Below are positions 1-8,914 of a DNA stretch of 64,000 nucleotides, in pieces; the first letter of the stretch is position 1, and the number at the start of each line of letters is the position of its first letter. The DNA is taken from assembly GCA_963677085.2 (NCBI GenBank), contig CAXXFH010000005.1, positions 248,001 through 312,000 on the forward strand, written 5' to 3'. Both the position numbers and the translations under genes were made by a program. The notes below the pieces were generated by a model. The model was not told where the DNA came from. It did not search any database and saw only the letters and a program-made list of their open reading frames with translations. The DNA is from G963677085 sp963677085. GTDB taxonomy: Bacteria; Planctomycetota; Planctomycetia; Pirellulales; Thermoguttaceae.

Positions 1-1583
1 CCGTTGATGAACCGCTCGTAGAAACCGCGTGTCGCGGGATGGGCGTATTCGTACGTGTCGAAGATCTGGCCGTTGCCGAGAATCCGCGGGTCGGCTTGCG
101 ACTTGAGTTCGGCAAACAGTTGTTTCTTCAACGTGTTTTTCAGTTCGGCGTATTTCGGTTCTGCGGCCAGATTATTAAGACACTCCGGGTCGGTTTCGAC
201 ACAGTACAGTTCTTCTTCCGCCCGGCGACCGAAGGCCCCAAGCCAGTACTTCGCCGTGGCCGGATTCTTCCGGGCTTGCAGGCATTCGGTCTTCGTTGGG
301 CTGCCATCGCAATTGAGGTAGCCGGTTTCCGGGTTGCCGGCCGGCCAGCGCTGCGGCTCAAAGTTGTGCAGATACAGGTATCCGTCCTTCACGATACCGC
401 GGATCGGATAACCCCAGTCGTGCGGCCGGCCCACGTCGTGACGTTCTTTGCCAATCAACACATGGTCGCGCCGCGGCTGCTGCAAAGTGTCACCCGAAAA
501 CAGCCCCACCAAACTCTGGCCAGCACATGGCTGCATTGCCGCTTGCTCGGATGTTGCCCCGGCCAGTTCAAGGAACGTGGGAGCCAAGTCGATGAAGCTA
601 ACGTATTCATTCACCGTACGGCCGGGCCTGCTAATGCCTCGCGGCCACATAGCGGCCAACGGCAGGTGGTTTGAATACTCATACTCCTGGCCCTTGCAAC
701 GTGGAAACGGCATCCCGTTGTCAGCCGTCACGATCACCAGGGTGTTGTCCAACTCGCCACGCTCTTTCAACAGCGCGAGCATCTTTTGCAGTTGCTGGTC
801 GAAATACTCGATCTCGAAGGCGTAGTCCAACATGTCGGTCCGCACGGTCGTGTTGTCGGGCCAGAAATCGGGCACCTTCGAGACGTTGCCGACCGCTTTC
901 TTTCCCTGGCTAATACCCGAGCCATACTCATAGGCCCGATGCGGTTCGTAGCCACCGTACCAGAAGCAGAACGGCGTGTCGGCAGGGCGTGCTGCGAGGA
1001 AGTCTTCGAAGTTGGCCGCATAGTCGCATGCCGAGATTCCGCTGGTTGGCGGTTTCGTCTTTCGCTTTTGAAAGGGAGTTCCTGCCAGTTGACGCGGCTT
1101 GCCATCAATTTTGCCAGGGTCGCCGGGCGCCCATCCCTTGCCGGTTTGCCCGACGAAGTAACCCTGCTTGGCCAAAGCTTCGGCATAGGTGACGAACTTT
1201 GCCGGAAAATGGCACACGTGGTTTCCGGCCGCTTCCAATTGCCACGAGTTGCGGCCCGTGAGAATGCACGCCCGCGACGGCGAGCATTTTGCGTTCGGGG
1301 TATACGCTCGGGTAAACAGGATTCCTTCTCGCGCAACGCGGTCGAAGGCGGGCGTTTTAATCCAGTCGCAACCGTACGCGCCCATGTGGGGATACGAAGC
1401 GTCGTCGGCGATGCAGAAAAGGATATTGGGGCGAGAGCCACGCAACGTTTGTGCGACCGATTGGTGCGTACTTGCATCCGCGCCCGATTGTTCTTGGCCC
1501 CGTACTGTTGCCGTAACGATTGTCGTCGCAGACATGATTACGGCAATTGCCAATACCCAGGCGGGTGCGAGTCGTGCAAACAC
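1..1583 (-). CDS. Secreted sulfatase, 3' end cut by window start
   Basis: Sulfatase of the formylglycine-dependent alkaline-phosphatase superfamily, hydrolysing sulfate esters, probably on glycans. The minus-strand frame stays open from a GTG at 1583 to the window edge, so the C-terminus is missing. The GTG is preceded by GGAGGA at 1591-1596 with 7-base spacing, which decides the start. An N-terminal hydrophobic stretch (residues 1-27) looks like a signal peptide. Next come RPNILFCIADD (metal-binding Asp pair) and, near residue 100, the maturation motif C-S-P-S-R, whose Cys is converted to formylglycine in this family. VIVTADNGMPFPRCK, the second metal site region, is also visible. It lies 47 bases downstream of the GH2 gene on the same strand, so it may be co-transcribed with it. 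Substrate unknown. Confidence 0.9.
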   Translation of the reverse strand, partial: MFARLAPAWVLAIAVIMSATTIVTATVRGQEQSGADASTHQSVAQTLRGSRPNILFCIADDASYPHMGAYGCDWIKTPAFDRVAREGILFTRAYTPNAKCSPSRACILTGRNSWQLEAAGNHVCHFPAKFVTYAEALAKQGYFVGQTGKGWAPGDPGKIDGKPRQLAGTPFQKRKTKPPTSGISACDYAANFEDFLAARPADTPFCFWYGGYEPHRAYEYGSGISQGKKAVGNVSKVPDFWPDNTTVRTDMLDYAFEIEYFDQQLQKMLALLKERGELDNTLVIVTADNGMPFPRCKGQEYEYSNHLPLAAMWPRGISRPGRTVNEYVSFIDLAPTFLELAGATSEQAAMQPCAGQSLVGLFSGDTLQQPRRDHVLIGKERHDVGRPHDWGYPIRGIVKDGYLYLHNFEPQRWPAGNPETGYLNCDGSPTKTECLQARKNPATAKYWLGAFGRRAEEELYCVETDPECLNNLAAEPKYAELKNTLKKQLFAELKSQADPRILGNGQIFDTYEYAHPATRGFYERFIN

Positions 1584-1630
1584 TATGTTGTCCTCCAGTT
1601 TGCTGATCAACAGCGACTGATTCTTCCAAG

Positions 1631-4600
1631 TCATTCAACGGAAGCCGACGGCTTCAACGTAAAACCGTACTCATATTCGCTTTCGTTCAGCCGATACTGT
1701 GGCAATGCCATTGAATGGGAACTCCAGCTGTCGTCGCCCCCGACGCCCATCTGCCGATAGTCAAGATTCACGGTCAGACGGTCAGCCTTCTTCAGGTCGG
1801 TCGTGTGCTGGGCCTCGCCGAGGTTTTCGAGCGTGTAGGGCCAAACGCTGAAGTCGATAGCGGGAAGCCCCGTTACGCGTAGCGTTCGACCGTCGTTCGC
1901 ACGCAACTCGACCCAGCGGCAGTCGCTGCGATTGCCGTTTTCCTGCGGACGCACATAACCGTACGGCAACCGATCGACGGTTGTCGTGTAACGGCCCAGG
2001 GCGGCGCCCGTCTTGCGGTCCCAGTAGTTTTCGTGCGGTCCACGGCCGTAGTAGGTCGCTTGAGCAAAATCAGCTGGAATTCCAAGTTGCACACCGAAGC
2101 GTGGCAACACCGGATCAGTTTTTTCGCGTTTCAGGCGAGCGTTCACTTGAAGCTGCCCGGTAGCGTCAAACGTATATCGCATCGTCAATGTCGCGTCGAC
2201 GCCCGCCAAGCGGTAGTCGGCCTCGACCTGTACGGTTTGTTGCGAGGTTTGTTTAGCGGCGAAGGTGGTCAATGTAGCGTCGCGGAAGGCGTCGCGCCAG
2301 GGCGTTTGCGGGGGAACGCGAAGCGAGCCGCCACGAATGTCGTTGTCGGTCAGTGCCCGCCAGAAATTCGGCACCAGCGGCGTGCTCAACAGCGGTTTAC
2401 CATCGAGCGTCCAAGAGACAAGGGTTCCGCGTTTTTTGTCAAACACGGCCGTCATGCCCGAACCCTTGATGGTGGCGTTGTCCGCGGTTTGGGCCAGTTC
2501 CAACGAGCCCGAACCATCGGCATTCGCCGGGGCCGCTTCCTTCGTCTTCCATGGCAACACGAATTCGTTGAATGCCACACCGTGTCCGGCGTCGGCCCAA
2601 TTGGCTGCGTCACGCAGATGGAAATGCACTCGCAGCACATACTCTTTGCCCGGCTGAACGTCTGGCCGTGCGATATCCAGCGAAAACGATTCGCGGTTGC
2701 CCGGCGCTGTTTTCAGCGCTGGAAGCGAACCGGACACCACCGGCTCGCCGTCGGCCAAAAGGGTCCACTGACCCACGTAGTGCGAAAGTTCGACGACGCT
2801 GTTTCGGTTGGTAACCGTGAATTTCAGCGAGGCTAGATCATCGGCCGTTACGTCGATGGGCTGGAACACCTTCTTGCACTCCCACAATCCCGGCTTAACT
2901 GTCCGGTCGGGATCGATCAGGCCGTTGATGCAGAAGTTGCCGTCGTTGGGTTGATCGCCGTAGTCGCCGCCGTACGCCCAGAACTCGCGACCGTCGTCGG
3001 TCTTTTTGACGACGCCCTGGTCGATCCAGTCCCAAACGAATCCACCGATGAGCCGTGGGTGGCGGTGAATTACGTCCCAATACTCCTGCAGATTGCCCAC
3101 CGAGTTGCCCATGGCATGGGCGTACTCGCACATCATGATCGGTCGGCCGCTCGGGTCCGACTGCGCGAGCTTGTCGAGCTGCGTGGCAGGTGGATACATG
3201 CGACTGAGGACGTCGACATACGCCGGATCGGTAGGCCAGTCTTGCGCACCTTCGTAGTGGACCAACCGCGTGGGATCGCGGTCCTTGATCCAACCGGCCA
3301 TGGCCGCGTGGTTGGGCCCCATGCCCGACTCGTTACCTAACGACCACATGATGATCGACGGATGGTTACGATCGCGCTGAACCATTCGCGTTGCTCGTTC
3401 GAGAAAACTCGTCGCCCAGGCCGGGTCGTTCGCAAGCTTTCCGCCCAGTTCGTGCGTTTCCAGGTTGGCCTCGTCGATCACGTAAAGGCCGTACTGGTCG
3501 CACAGATCGAGCCAGTGAGGATCGTTGGGATAGTGCGACGTGCGAACGGCATTGATGTTGAAGCGTTTCATCAACAGAACGTCTTGCAGCATGTCGTCGC
3601 GAGACACGGTCTTGCCGTTATACTGGTTGTGGTCGTGGCGATTGACGCCACAGAGTTTGACCGGCCGTCCGTTGATCAACAGTTGTCCGTCTTTCACGCG
3701 AACCGAGCGAAAGCCCACGCAACAGCGAGTGGCCTCGGCCGTTTCTCCTTGAGCATCGCGCAGTGTGACGACTAACGTGTAAAGATACGGCGTTTCGGCC
3801 GACCAGAGTTTTACGCCGGCAAGCGTCGCCTTCATCAGACCGAAATCGACGTTATCGCGCTGCGGATATCGTTCGCCGAACACCTTTTTGCAATCGGTGC
3901 TGACTGCGCCGCCTACGACAGGTTGCCCTTCGGCGTCGTAAAGCTGGGCTGTCAGCTTCCAGCCGTTGGTATCGCGATGATCGAGATTCCGAAGCGCCGG
4001 GCGGATTTGAAGTTGCCAGCGGTCGTTCGAATCGTCTTTACCCTCTTCCGCAGGCTGGGTGCGCACGGCCAAATCGGCAATGCCCACGCGCGGGCGTGCC
4101 GCCAGCAGCACCTCGCGGTGGATGCCACTCATCCGCCAGTGGTCTTGGTCCTCCAGGTAACTGCCGTCGCACCAGCGGAACACCTGCACAGCCAGGGTGT
4201 TTTTGCCGGAACGTACGAAGTCGGTAATGTCGAACTCGGCCGGCAACCGGCTGTCCTGGCTGTAGCCAACTCGTTGGCCATTGACCCAAACATAGTAGGC
4301 GGAAGACACTCCGCCGAAATGCAGCACGATTTGCTTGCCCTGCCAGTCGGCCGGCACCTCGAACTCGCGGCGGTACATCCCCACTGGGTTATTGTCCGAC
4401 GCGATCCGCGGCGGGTCGACAGCAAACGGGTAGCGAATGTTGACGTAGATCGGCGTTCCGTAACCACGCATCTCCCAGTTGCTGGGCACGTCGATTTTTG
4501 CCCAATCCGCCACGTCATAATCCGGCTTGTAGAAGCCCTGCAAAACCTTGGCCGGTCGATCGACCCAGTGAAACTTCCAGTCGCCGTTGAGCGATCGCAG

Positions 4601-4792
4601 CCAGGGCGACGCCTCTCGCGGGGCCGTTCGTGCCGCGTCTTCCTCCGAAAACGAATAGAACGTGGCGTGGACTGGCAACCGGTTAATAGACGTTACCTGG
4701 GGGTTTTCCCAATCGGGAAGTTGTGCCTGGGCGATCGCACTCAAAGACAGTAACGAGAGCAGGAAAACAGGGAGTTGTTGGTAGAGTCTCAT
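1631..4792 (-). CDS. Secreted beta-galactosidase-like glycoside hydrolase, GH2 (LacZ type)
   Basis: A 1053-residue GH2 enzyme, about LacZ length. The LacZ-like core shows RTSHYPNDPHWLDLCDQYG, then SLGNESG with the acid/base Glu near residue 487, and MCEYAHAMGNS with the nucleophile Glu near residue 555. C-terminal beta-sandwich/LacZ domain 5 sequence (YYGRGPHENYWDRK) is complete. Start chosen at the ATG at 4792 because MRLYQQLPVFLLSLLSLSA is a typical signal peptide; an upstream in-frame ATG at 4867 gives 25 extra residues without improving it. The AAGGA upstream of 4792 is rather far (14 bases). Unlike E. coli LacZ it appears exported. Family knowledge says beta-galactosidase, but GH2 also holds glucuronidases and mannosidases; the LacZ-type motifs favour beta-galactosidase. 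The sulfatase downstream suggests a sulfated galactan or similar substrate (inference). Confidence 0.92.
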   Translation of the reverse strand: MRLYQQLPVFLLSLLSLSAIAQAQLPDWENPQVTSINRLPVHATFYSFSEEDAARTAPREASPWLRSLNGDWKFHWVDRPAKVLQGFYKPDYDVADWAKIDVPSNWEMRGYGTPIYVNIRYPFAVDPPRIASDNNPVGMYRREFEVPADWQGKQIVLHFGGVSSAYYVWVNGQRVGYSQDSRLPAEFDITDFVRSGKNTLAVQVFRWCDGSYLEDQDHWRMSGIHREVLLAARPRVGIADLAVRTQPAEEGKDDSNDRWQLQIRPALRNLDHRDTNGWKLTAQLYDAEGQPVVGGAVSTDCKKVFGERYPQRDNVDFGLMKATLAGVKLWSAETPYLYTLVVTLRDAQGETAEATRCCVGFRSVRVKDGQLLINGRPVKLCGVNRHDHNQYNGKTVSRDDMLQDVLLMKRFNINAVRTSHYPNDPHWLDLCDQYGLYVIDEANLETHELGGKLANDPAWATSFLERATRMVQRDRNHPSIIMWSLGNESGMGPNHAAMAGWIKDRDPTRLVHYEGAQDWPTDPAYVDVLSRMYPPATQLDKLAQSDPSGRPIMMCEYAHAMGNSVGNLQEYWDVIHRHPRLIGGFVWDWIDQGVVKKTDDGREFWAYGGDYGDQPNDGNFCINGLIDPDRTVKPGLWECKKVFQPIDVTADDLASLKFTVTNRNSVVELSHYVGQWTLLADGEPVVSGSLPALKTAPGNRESFSLDIARPDVQPGKEYVLRVHFHLRDAANWADAGHGVAFNEFVLPWKTKEAAPANADGSGSLELAQTADNATIKGSGMTAVFDKKRGTLVSWTLDGKPLLSTPLVPNFWRALTDNDIRGGSLRVPPQTPWRDAFRDATLTTFAAKQTSQQTVQVEADYRLAGVDATLTMRYTFDATGQLQVNARLKREKTDPVLPRFGVQLGIPADFAQATYYGRGPHENYWDRKTGAALGRYTTTVDRLPYGYVRPQENGNRSDCRWVELRANDGRTLRVTGLPAIDFSVWPYTLENLGEAQHTTDLKKADRLTVNLDYRQMGVGGDDSWSSHSMALPQYRLNESEYEYGFTLKPSASVE

Positions 4793-4921
4793 TGCAGTGA
4801 CATAGATCCTTTCCAAACGGGATGAGGGCATCCCATCGAGCATGCCACAGAAGTGGCCGAATGTCAATTTTCACCGAGAAAAAGACTGTAATGCGCCGTC
4901 GGGGGGCACACGACGCCCGTC

Positions 4922-4943
4922 TTCCCACGCTGCAGCGTGGGAA
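4922..4943. repeat. Perfect 22-bp palindrome, dispersed-repeat type, possible terminator of the regulator
   Basis: Bases 4922-4943 form a perfect palindrome (TTCCCACGCTG and its complement). It lies 41 bases beyond the stop of the regulator gene and 130 bases upstream of the GH2 start. No T-run follows on either strand, so it is more likely a dispersed repeat than a classic terminator. The CCCACGC/GCGTGGG core recurs near 25.5 kb. Confidence 0.6.
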
Positions 4944-4983
4944 CGAGGAACATTGAGGAGTGTTCGACTTCGGCTACCTTGCC

Positions 4984-6093
4984 CTAGTCGCAATGTCCGG
5001 CGCCGCACGACTCGCGCACGACGAGTTGGATATCGAGCAAGATGTCGCGTGGGGCCATGTCGCGATGCTCCAGCCGCTGAATCATGGCCGAAACGGCAGC
5101 CGCCCCGATCTCGCGACACGGCTGGCGAAGCGTGGTCAACGGCACCGAAAGCAACTGGGCATATTTGACGTCGTCCAGCCCCATTACGCGGATGTCGTGC
5201 GGTACTCGTACGCCAAGGCGGATCAGACTCCGCATGAGATTGGCAGCCGTAATGTCATTCGGACAAAGCAAGGCTTCTGGTTTTTTGCTGACTACTTCGC
5301 CAATGAACTGCAAATCGTCGGGTTCGCCCCGGTGTACCCATGCGTCGTCGGCCGCAATGCCACAACGTTTCAACGCAAGCTGATAACCGGCAATTCGGGC
5401 GTCGACGGTCGGTGCCGACATGGGCCGAGCAAAATAGTCGATCCGACGGCAACCCAACTGCAGCAGATGATCGGCTTGCAGGAAACCTGCCCGAACGTTA
5501 TCGATTCCCACCAAATCGAATTTGCTTCGACGGGGATACTGCTCGACATCGCGGTCGAGAAGCACGACGACAATGCCGGCCCGATCGAGCGCGTCGGCCA
5601 CCTTTCGATTGACTTCGTCCATACCGGGTGTTAACTCGACAGGCGCGAAGAACACGCCGGCCACCCGTTGCTCGACGAATCGTTGACAAAGCACTTCCGC
5701 CTGTTTTTCCTGTTCGCGTCCTTCGCGAACCGGATGCCCACCCCAGATCAGATTGAAACTGTTCTTCTCGCACAGTCGGGCCAGTTCGCCACAGATCGGC
5801 TCGAAAATCTCCGTTTCGCCCAGACCGGGAATCAGCAGACCGATGGAGCTAACAGCCTGGGCGCCAGCCAAGCGGACATACGAGCCCGAGCCGGGGCGAC
5901 GCTCGACGAGGCCCAACTGCTCCAAATCCCGCATCGCCCGGGCCACGGTGGGCCGCGAAATATCGAACCGCCGCATCAATTGCCCATCGGTCGGCAACCG
6001 CTGCCCGGGGCGGTACTCGCCCGAGAGGATCGCCTCGTGGACATGCTCGAAAACACGCCGATGTCTTGGCTTTCGTATCGTTTCGTCGGCCAT
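4984..6093 (-). CDS. GntR-type winged-helix regulator with LacI-like sugar-binding domain
   Basis: Transcription factor of 369 residues combining an N-terminal GntR winged helix (about residues 8-70, with SRPTVARAMRDLEQLGLVER as recognition helix and PGSGSYV as wing) and a C-terminal periplasmic-binding-protein domain (about 85-369, with SSIGLLIPGL, VAGVFFAPVEL, LLCPNDITAANLMRSL and IRVMGLDDVKYA). This is the AraR architecture, in which a sugar ligand releases DNA. The ATG at 6093 is preceded by AAAAGGGAAA at good spacing; an ATG 27 bases further up (6120) has no Shine-Dalgarno. The gene is divergent from the fructan genes and upstream of the GH2 gene, so it is the likely local regulator. Its own promoter overlaps a palindrome at 6173-6182, which suggests autoregulation. 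The ligand is unknown; fructose or a fructo-oligosaccharide is a guess from the neighbours. Confidence 0.9.
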   Translation of the reverse strand: MADETIRKPRHRRVFEHVHEAILSGEYRPGQRLPTDGQLMRRFDISRPTVARAMRDLEQLGLVERRPGSGSYVRLAGAQAVSSIGLLIPGLGETEIFEPICGELARLCEKNSFNLIWGGHPVREGREQEKQAEVLCQRFVEQRVAGVFFAPVELTPGMDEVNRKVADALDRAGIVVVLLDRDVEQYPRRSKFDLVGIDNVRAGFLQADHLLQLGCRRIDYFARPMSAPTVDARIAGYQLALKRCGIAADDAWVHRGEPDDLQFIGEVVSKKPEALLCPNDITAANLMRSLIRLGVRVPHDIRVMGLDDVKYAQLLSVPLTTLRQPCREIGAAAVSAMIQRLEHRDMAPRDILLDIQLVVRESCGAGHCD

Positions 6094-6172
6094 TGGTTTC
6101 CCTTTTTGATTCTCAGCCATTTTTTAGGCAATCGCGAGAAGAACACAAGCCCTCGCTGAACCCGCCCTAATA

Positions 6173-6227
6173 TGTTATTACAGGTTTCCGCTGTGCTGTC
6201 AATATATTACTTGCATCAGAATCTGAT
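6173..6227 (-). promoter_or_regulatory. Promoter of the GntR regulator with overlapping dyads
   Basis: On the minus strand TTGACA (6197-6202) and AATAAC (6174-6179) are separated by exactly 17 bases, a sigma70-like promoter. The -10 lies inside TGTAATAACA (6173-6182), which differs by one base from the perfect palindrome at 6382-6391. A second dyad, ATCAGA-A-TCTGAT, occupies 6215-6227 just upstream of the -35. The placement fits an operator used for autorepression; that role is inferred. Confidence 0.5.
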
Positions 6228-6381
6228 TGGGTGGTACAATCCGATAACGTTTGACAAATGCCCTATTTCGTCGCACGAGCTGGTGGCCCAACCGCCTCGG
6301 TGCAATAGCTGGTGTGCTGAGCGGAAAACCGAGAATGCAATGCCGAAATGTTATCACCTTACACCACAACTAGCCAGTATT

Positions 6382-6391
6382 TGTAATTACA
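6382..6391. promoter_or_regulatory. Candidate GntR-family operator TGTAATTACA upstream of the PEP-CTERM gene
   Basis: A perfect 10-bp palindrome, 121 bases before the rightward gene at 6512. It matches the dyad over the regulator's -10 (TGTTATTACA at 6173-6182 on the plus strand) at 9 of 10 positions. I see no convincing -35/-10 pair next to it. The rest of 6203-6511 is AT-rich and non-coding. Confidence 0.4.
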
Positions 6392-6511
6392 CATGTGACT
6401 ACGCAGCTAAGTAACGTTTTTCCGTTGTGTTGAGTCGTTCCTTTTTTGAACGTCGCTCAATAGTCGATTTGGCAACCAAAACACTAACGCAGCAGAAAAA
6501 AGGAGAAGGTA

Positions 6512-7393
6512 ATGAAGGTAACTCTTAGCATCGCGTTTGCATGCCTCGTGGCATTGCTTGCCTCGGTCGAAATCGCCGAGGCAACAGTCATCTCGGCTCC
6601 CACCGAAATCGACGGTAATGTGCTGTGGCTCGATGCCTCGGATACCAGCTCGATTTCTCAAAGCAGCGGATCCGTCGACTCGTGGACCGACAAATCGACC
6701 GCCGGTGGTGGAACAGTAACGAACTCGGGTGATAACCGTCCGACGACAGGCACCGCTACGCAAAACGGCTTGAATCTTCTCTCGTTCGACGGAGCCGACG
6801 ATACTCTGACCGGCAACGCCGTGCTTTCCGCGGGCGACGACACCTACGCGTACTTTGCCGTATGGTTTCCTCAGGCAGAAAAAACTCAAGTCGTATTTCA
6901 GCAGACAGGTGCTGGAAGTAATGAACGTGCCGCCCTGTTGGCGGTCGGCACGAAATATGGGTTTTGTGGGCAATACAACGACGCATATAGCATCGTTCCG
7001 TACACCCAAAGAACTTCGCGACTGACAGCCATGCAGGTCGACGATACCACCACACCCAATATCCGCATAAGTGACAACGGTATCTGGTACGAAGGCACAA
7101 CATCGGCCGCTGGAAACCTAAACATCGGCACTGCCAGAACCAATGTGGGGTCGCAGGGGAGCAGGGAATATTTCGACGGCGAGATCGCCGAGATCATCGT
7201 TTTCGACCGTCTTCTCAGTGACGGTTCCCTCGATCCAACCGACAACGAACTGAACGACGTGCTTTACTATCTGGATCAGAAGTGGAACCTTGGCAACGGA
7301 ATCTCGGAAACGGTGCCCGAACCGTCGACCTGGGTGCTGGCCATAATCGGCTTGGTGGCCATCGGCGCGTACCGCCGGCGACGGCAGCGGTAG
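6512..7393 (+). CDS. Secreted LamG-like PEP-CTERM protein
   Basis: A 293-residue exported protein. Residues 1-25 are a signal peptide. A laminin-G/concanavalin-like jelly-roll (about 30-255) is indicated by VLWLDASDTSSI, DDTLTGNAVLSAGDDTYAYFAVW and EYFDGEIAEIIVFDRLLSD, a pattern common in planctomycete surface proteins. The C-terminus is a textbook PEP-CTERM sorting tail: VPEPST, then a hydrophobic helix (WVLAIIGLVAIGAY), then RRRRQR. Such tails are processed by an exosortase. AAAGGAGAAGG directly precedes the ATG. It is the first gene of the rightward fructan set and may bind or display carbohydrate at the surface; that role is inferred. No exosortase lies in this window. Confidence 0.85.
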   Translation: MKVTLSIAFACLVALLASVEIAEATVISAPTEIDGNVLWLDASDTSSISQSSGSVDSWTDKSTAGGGTVTNSGDNRPTTGTATQNGLNLLSFDGADDTLTGNAVLSAGDDTYAYFAVWFPQAEKTQVVFQQTGAGSNERAALLAVGTKYGFCGQYNDAYSIVPYTQRTSRLTAMQVDDTTTPNIRISDNGIWYEGTTSAAGNLNIGTARTNVGSQGSREYFDGEIAEIIVFDRLLSDGSLDPTDNELNDVLYYLDQKWNLGNGISETVPEPSTWVLAIIGLVAIGAYRRRRQR

Positions 7394-7421
7394 AAATCCC
7401 ACTCCACGCCAAGGAGACATC

Positions 7422-7832
7422 ATGTCGAGGTCGCACGTTCCATGCGGGATGCTATTTCCCTTGACATGCTTCCTGCTTGGCGGCGGCTGTAGCAACCCCG
7501 GCCCGGACTATCCTCATGCACAACTCGCCGGGACCGTGACCGTCGCGGGCGAGCCACTGCCCAGCGGGCTGATTATCTTCATGCCCCTTGAGTCGAATCG
7601 TGGCGGTGGCGTGAAGGCAACGATCACGGATGGCCATTATCTGGCCAACGATGTACCGAAGGGAGCCGTTCAAGTTACGTTTCACGCGATTAAGTTAACC
7701 GGGCGCATGGTAAATTCACCCTCCAGCAGTGAGCCATTGCCGGAACAAATCGACCTGATCCCGGACGCTTACCGCGACGGCCTGGAAATTAAAGTAACCG
7801 AGGATCGCATCGACCAAGATTTTCAGCTTTGA
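7422..7832 (+). CDS. Small planctomycete lipoprotein with carboxypeptidase-regulatory-like fold
   Basis: A 136-residue protein with a lipobox ending at Cys23 (F-L-L-G-G-G-C). The body, LAGTVTVAGEPLPSGLIIFMPLE then VKATITDGHYLANDVPKGAVQVTFHA, matches the short transthyretin/carboxypeptidase-regulatory-like domain that planctomycetes often encode beside DUF1559 genes. AAGGAG lies 5 bases before the ATG. Function unknown; the family is thought to be envelope-associated. It sits 29 bases after the PEP-CTERM gene and 50 before the DUF1559 gene, so co-transcription is likely. Confidence 0.75.
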   Translation: MSRSHVPCGMLFPLTCFLLGGGCSNPGPDYPHAQLAGTVTVAGEPLPSGLIIFMPLESNRGGGVKATITDGHYLANDVPKGAVQVTFHAIKLTGRMVNSPSSSEPLPEQIDLIPDAYRDGLEIKVTEDRIDQDFQL

Positions 7833-7882
7833 ATACTGAAGAGTTACGTGGACCTCTCATTACCGACCGAAAGGGCGACGCC

Positions 7883-8842
7883 ATGCCGGTTGTCCGAAAG
7901 GCATTTACCCTTGTTGAACTGCTGGTAGTGATCGCGATCATCGGTATCCTGATCGCGCTGTTGTTACCCGCGGTACAGAGTGCCAGAGAGGCTGCTCGGC
8001 GGTTGCAATGTACCAACAATCTGAAGCAAATCGCGCTGGCCATGCACAGTTACCATACGGCCGTCGGCTCGTTGCCCCAAGGATGCCTGCTGGAACCTGG
8101 TGACACCGGGCGTTTGGGTGGTACCTGGTACGATGACTGTACCTGGGTTTATCGCATGGGACCCTACATCGAGCAACAAGGCTGGTTCGACGCGTTCGAC
8201 TTCACGAAAAGTTGCAGTCATCCAGACAACATATCGGCACGAAAACAACGTATCTCGCTATTCGAGTGTCCTTCGGACGGTGGCATCGAAAATCAATGGG
8301 ATGATCCGAGGTGGTCGCGGATGCGGTACAATTACGCCGTCAATTGGGGTAATACGAGTACCGCCCAGCAGGCGACCCGCGGCAATCAGACGTTCGGCGG
8401 TGCTCCGTTTACGTTCAAGAAACCGAAGAAATTCTCGGATATCCGCGACGGCTTGGCGAACACGCTGATGCTATCGGAAGTCATCACGGCGAAGGGGTCT
8501 GGTTGGGACGGCTCGATCGGTGACTGCACTCTTTGCCGCGGCGGCCAAGGTTTCGAGACATGGACCGGTCCTAACTCGACCCTGCCCGACGAAGTCGACG
8601 AAACGGCCCCACGGGACAGCGGCAGTTATGGTTTGAACTGCATCGTGGGGCTCGCCCGTCGTCCAACAAACGAAACCCCCTTCCCGCCCGATCTTCATCA
8701 CGCCGCCCGAAGTCGCCATCCGGGCGGTGTCAACGCAGCGTTGTGCGACGGATCCGTACAGTTCTTCAACGATTCGATCGACCTTTCCATCTGGCGAGCA
8801 TTGAGCACCACGCAAGGTGGCGAGGTAATCGATATGCTGTAG
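7883..8842 (+). CDS. DUF1559 type II pseudopilin-like protein (H-X9-DG)
   Basis: A 319-residue member of the large planctomycete DUF1559 family. AFTLVELLVVIAIIGILIA is a prepilin-type N-terminal methylation/cleavage signal, followed by LLPAVQSAREAARRLQCTNN. The C-terminal H-X9-DG motif is exact: H-P-G-G-V-N-A-A-L-C-D-G. Start chosen at ATG 7883, because AAGGG lies 7 bases upstream and the prepilin leader begins right after it; the frame is open 54 bases further up without a usable signal. The protein is expected to be exported and cleaved by a prepilin peptidase. Role unknown. In this position, between a lipoprotein and GH32, it may form part of a surface uptake structure (inference). Confidence 0.9.
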   Translation: MPVVRKAFTLVELLVVIAIIGILIALLLPAVQSAREAARRLQCTNNLKQIALAMHSYHTAVGSLPQGCLLEPGDTGRLGGTWYDDCTWVYRMGPYIEQQGWFDAFDFTKSCSHPDNISARKQRISLFECPSDGGIENQWDDPRWSRMRYNYAVNWGNTSTAQQATRGNQTFGGAPFTFKKPKKFSDIRDGLANTLMLSEVITAKGSGWDGSIGDCTLCRGGQGFETWTGPNSTLPDEVDETAPRDSGSYGLNCIVGLARRPTNETPFPPDLHHAARSRHPGGVNAALCDGSVQFFNDSIDLSIWRALSTTQGGEVIDML

Positions 8843-8914
8843 AGTATTCGCCCGCACGTAGCCCCTCCACGACTACTTCACACCTCGGTCATGTACCCAA
8901 GGAGACGACACGCC

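Noticed and set aside
39..1760. Several plus-strand open frames over the first gene
   Set aside because: They run antisense to the sulfatase and show no family features; the minus frame gives a full N-terminal sulfatase with a Shine-Dalgarno.
2033..2836. Long plus-strand frame inside the GH2 gene
   Set aside because: Antisense to clear LacZ-type catalytic motifs; no start signal and basic low-complexity translation.
4960..5634. 224-residue plus-strand frame over the regulator
   Set aside because: Antisense shadow of the GntR/PBP gene.
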